The position numbers and the translations under genes were made by a program. This document shows positions 61,864-64,000 of a stretch of DNA of 64,000 nucleotides, piece after piece (within the stretch, counting starts at the first letter, position 1; each line of letters starts with the position of its first letter). The DNA is from Actinomyces respiraculi. GTDB lineage: Bacteria > Actinomycetota > Actinomycetes > Actinomycetales > Actinomycetaceae. Below the pieces are notes generated by a model. The model saw nothing but the letters and a program-made list of their open reading frames with translations. It was not told the origin of the DNA and searched no databases. The DNA lies in NCBI RefSeq assembly GCF_014595995.2, contig NZ_CP063989.1, positions 806,001 through 870,000 of the forward strand. Direction: 5' to 3'.

Positions 61864-62395
61864 ATGCTCGTGACCACTGAGAGACGCACGAAGAGCCAGC
61901 TTGCCCTCACCCAGGAATCCACGTTCCCCCAGGTACTCATCGACGGAGATCGTGAAAGCTTCTTGGAAATGCTGGACTGGCTGAGCAATCCTGTCGACAA
62001 ACTTCGATGCAACCCCACGACACAGGGGGACTTTCCTCCGATATACGCGCTGGCGTGGCGTTCAGCATCGTTCGACAAACTGATCGTCGAGGTCCGTGAT
62101 GAAACGCTCTGTCTCAAGGGGCCAGAAAAAACTCGGTCTTGGCTCGTGGACACGGTCCAGTTCCTGCTGGACGACGGCCGAGAGTATGTGGGAATGCATG
62201 TCGAGCACTACCCCGGTCACCCCTACTTGTCCGAGGACAGCGTTCCACTGGTCCTGACGCTCGACCCACAGGCGCACTTACAGCACCAGAATGGTTGTGA
62301 CATGATCGACAACGCCAAGCATGACTACGCCGAGTTCTATCCAGCCGACTTCCCGTGGGACGGGGCTTTCGTGGTTCGTGACATCCAGCGCAAAC
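61864..62395 (+). CDS. Unknown protein fused to immunity gene copy 3, truncated by an IS-like element
   Basis: Residues 1-142 (TTERRTKSQLALTQ, QVLIDGDRESFLEMLDWL, SWLVDTVQFLLDDGREYVGM) are not recognised. The frame continues without stop into immunity copy 3 (ATG 62302: MIDNAKHDYAEFYPADFPWD, GAFVVRDIQRKL), and then hits a stop inside the element that begins at 62396. The junction CAGAATGG(T)TGTGAC matches the sequence before immunity copy 2, so the fusion looks like a recombination joint. GTG at 61870 is an alternative start. Confidence 0.55.
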
Positions 62396-63976
62396 TGTGA
62401 TGTCTCAGGGCATCGGTGACAGTTCGGGTGTTTGTGGGGGTGACACTTCGGGTTGGTGTTGGGGATGGTCTTCTCCGGCCGGCCGGCCGCCCACCGGGCC
62501 CGTGGAAGTTGTCGGCCTGGAGGCCCTGGTGCTCCTGCCGGCTCGTTGTCCGTGGGCGGGCTCAGGTGCGGCTCGCGCGCCGTTGGTGTCCACGCGGCGG
62601 GCATGAGCCGGGGATGCCGTTGACGCCCCGGCCCGGAGGCGTGCGATTATGCCGTACTCCTCCCGGCGGGTCGGGCGTGTGGGCCGGTCATGTCCGCCGC
62701 GTGGACACCCGCGGGGCCAGGGCGCGGTCGCGAGCAGGCCATGAGCCCGCCCTGCGCGCCGTGGGCTCTCCTGGTGCCAGGGGCTCGGTCGCCTCGTGCC
62801 CTGCCCCCGTCGCCGCTCAGGTGTGGACGGGCCCGGGCCGCCGCTCGCGCGCGCCGCTGGTGACCACACTGCGAACACGGGCGTCAGCTCCCCGGCGGCA
62901 CCCCGGCTCATGGCCTGACGTCATGGTCTTCAGGGCAGGGGCCTGGACGGCGCGCGCCGAGCCCGTCCATCTCGTTCCTCGGCCTTCCATCTCGTTCGTC
63001 GGCCCTCCATCTCGTTCGTTCACGCAACGAGATCAACGTGTGCGGAACGGGATCGACGTACGAGAAGCGAGATCAAGACCTGGGCAACGAGATCGACGTG
63101 CCAGGAACGAGCCTCAGCCCTCCATCTCGTCCCTCTACCTTCCATCTCGTTCGTCGGTCTTCCATCTCGTTCGTTCACGCAACGAGGTCAACGTGTGAGG
63201 AGCGAGGTCGACGTGTGAGGGACGAGAGCAGGACCTGGGCAACGAGGTCGACGCCGGTCGTCGTCGGGTCCTCCGGGCGCCGCGACCAGACGCGCCCATC
63301 CTGGCGCGTGCTCGTGGCCCCTCGGCGGGCGCACGCCGCGCTGCCACCCTCCAGCTGCTCGGTCTGCTCTCGAAAGCACGGTGAATCGCCGTTGTTGTGT
63401 CTCAGGACGTCGGTGACACCTGGGGTATCTGCGTAGGTGACACGTCCGGGTGGCCTCGGGGGCGGTGTCCTCCGGCTTCTCGTCCACTGGGCCCGTGGCA
63501 GTCGCCGGCCTGGAGGCCCCCGCGCTGCCACCAGCTCGTTGTCCCACAGGTGCGCACGGGCCCGGCCGCCGCTCGCGCACCGCTGGTGTCCACGCGGCGG
63601 ACATCAACCGTGGTCGCTGGCGACGCCCCGGCCCACAGGCGCGCGATCACCCCGTACTCCTCCCCGCGGTCGAACGCCCAGGCTGGTCATGTCCGCGCCG
63701 TGGACACCCGCGGGGCCGGGGCTCGGCCCCCTCTCGCGCCCGGCCCCCGGTCGTCTCGCGGGTGCGCACGGGCCCGGGCCGCCACTCGCGCACCGCGGTG
63801 TCCACACGGCCACCGGCACCCCAGAAGCGTCGAGACTTCGCTCAGACGGCCAAGGCCCTGACCGAACACACACCCAGCCCGAACCCGTCACCACGCACAT
63901 GTCCACCCACACCCCCGACCCCAAGCGTCACCGATGTCCTGACACAGAACTGCCACCGACGTCCTGAGACATCACA
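62396..63976. mobile_element. Inverted-repeat-bounded element without transposase (IS481-like ends), 15-bp target duplication
   Basis: 1581 bases. Left end TGTGATGTCTCAGGGCATCG; right end, reverse complemented, TGTGATGTCTCAGGACGTCG. ACATCCAGCGCAAAC flanks it on both sides (62381-62395 and 63977-63991). A second left-end-like sequence (TTGTGTCTCAGGACGTCGGT) lies at about 63394, and the interior holds two related half-kilobase units. No frame encodes a transposase; the visible open frames are compositional. TGT ends and a long duplication fit IS481-type transposition. Confidence 0.75.
62968..63250. repeat. 20-bp-phased ATCTCGTT/AACGAGAT arrays, two copies
   Basis: First array: CCATCTCGTTC at 62968, 62988 and 63008, then inverted AACGAGAT-type units at 63026, 63046, 63066, 63086 and 63106. 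Second array: 63122, 63142 and 63162, then inverted at 63181, 63201, 63221 and 63241. All are on a 20-base period and each switches orientation around CTCGTTCGTTCACGCAACGAG-like centres. Same design as the 41.6-kb array. Confidence 0.85.
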
Positions 63977-64000
63977 ACATCCAGCGCAAACTGTGGTTGC
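63977..64000 (+). pseudogene. Continuation of immunity copy 3 after the element
   Basis: After the duplicated ACATCCAGCGCAAAC the sequence reads on as CTGTGGTTGC to the window edge (DIQRKLWL), the expected continuation of the interrupted gene. The rest lies beyond the window. Confidence 0.6.

Noticed and set aside
62405-63967. Several open frames of 60-260 codons on both strands inside the 62.4-64.0 kb element
   Set aside because: Composition is Arg/Pro/Gly or repeat-driven, frames overlap on both strands, and no transposase motif or Shine-Dalgarno is visible.

Overview
The window is high-GC actinobacterial chromosome, most likely Actinomycetaceae (Actinomyces or Schaalia type). Supporting this are the GlgE/TreS maltose-1-phosphate pathway, an initiator tRNA with the actinobacterial C1:U72 mismatch, a DtxR/IdeR-type iron box, and a nudC-uvrD2-...-PDZ protease-DUF2342-UPF0182 block that, as I recall it, has the same gene families as the Mycobacterium tuberculosis Rv3193-Rv3199 neighbourhood. 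The genus is inference; there is no rRNA here.

Layout. 1-7.0 kb: alpha-glucan genes treS (cut by the window edge), glgE and glgX, with trpS between them. 7.2-10.4 kb: etfBA, an iron-box-controlled unknown gene and a DUF1540 protein. 10.8-12.8 kb: an autoregulated GntR(YtrA)-ABC operon. 12.8-21.1 kb: mnmA and a NifS/IscS-type cysteine desulfurase, normally close partners in tRNA 2-thiolation, are separated by a 5.9-kb insertion running in the same direction: one gene fusing a PrsW-like intramembrane protease to a C-terminal PD-(D/E)xK-like nuclease, then five tandem paralogous putative immunity genes and a truncated sixth. 21.1-32.6 kb: the conserved nudC to UPF0182 block. 32.8 kb: initiator tRNA-Met with promoter and terminator.

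33-42.5 kb is a mobile and decayed island: parA split by an IS256-type remnant, a small partner gene carrying 18-bp-phased parS-like repeats, a nucleotidyltransferase toxin-antitoxin-like pair, a tyrosine integrase frameshifted in a C7 tract, two RHH paralogs, a tiny basic peptide gene, an intact IS3 element with a GAC target duplication, a serine-recombinase remnant, an IS graveyard and a 20-bp minisatellite.

42.6-55.5 kb is housekeeping and metabolism: a DASS dicarboxylate transporter, fumC, DUF1304, PadR, an osmoprotectant (Opu-type) ABC operon, and a LacI-controlled inositol/sugar operon (Gfo/Idh/MocA dehydrogenase, TIM-barrel isomerase, MFS sugar porter). 55.9-64 kb is an orphan polymorphic-toxin graveyard: a 5'-less Hint-toxin tip with an immediately downstream immunity gene, several small unknown genes, and two further immunity-gene copies. 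One copy is broken by a frameshift plus an IS3 element. The other is broken by a transposase-less, inverted-repeat element with a 15-bp target duplication that carries the same unusual 20-bp-phased ATCTCGTT arrays seen at 41.6 kb.

The most interesting systems are the PrsW-nuclease fusion with its mosaic immunity array (14-19.7 kb), the orphan Hint cassette array (55.9-64 kb), and the 18-bp and 20-bp phased repeat families in the mobile regions.
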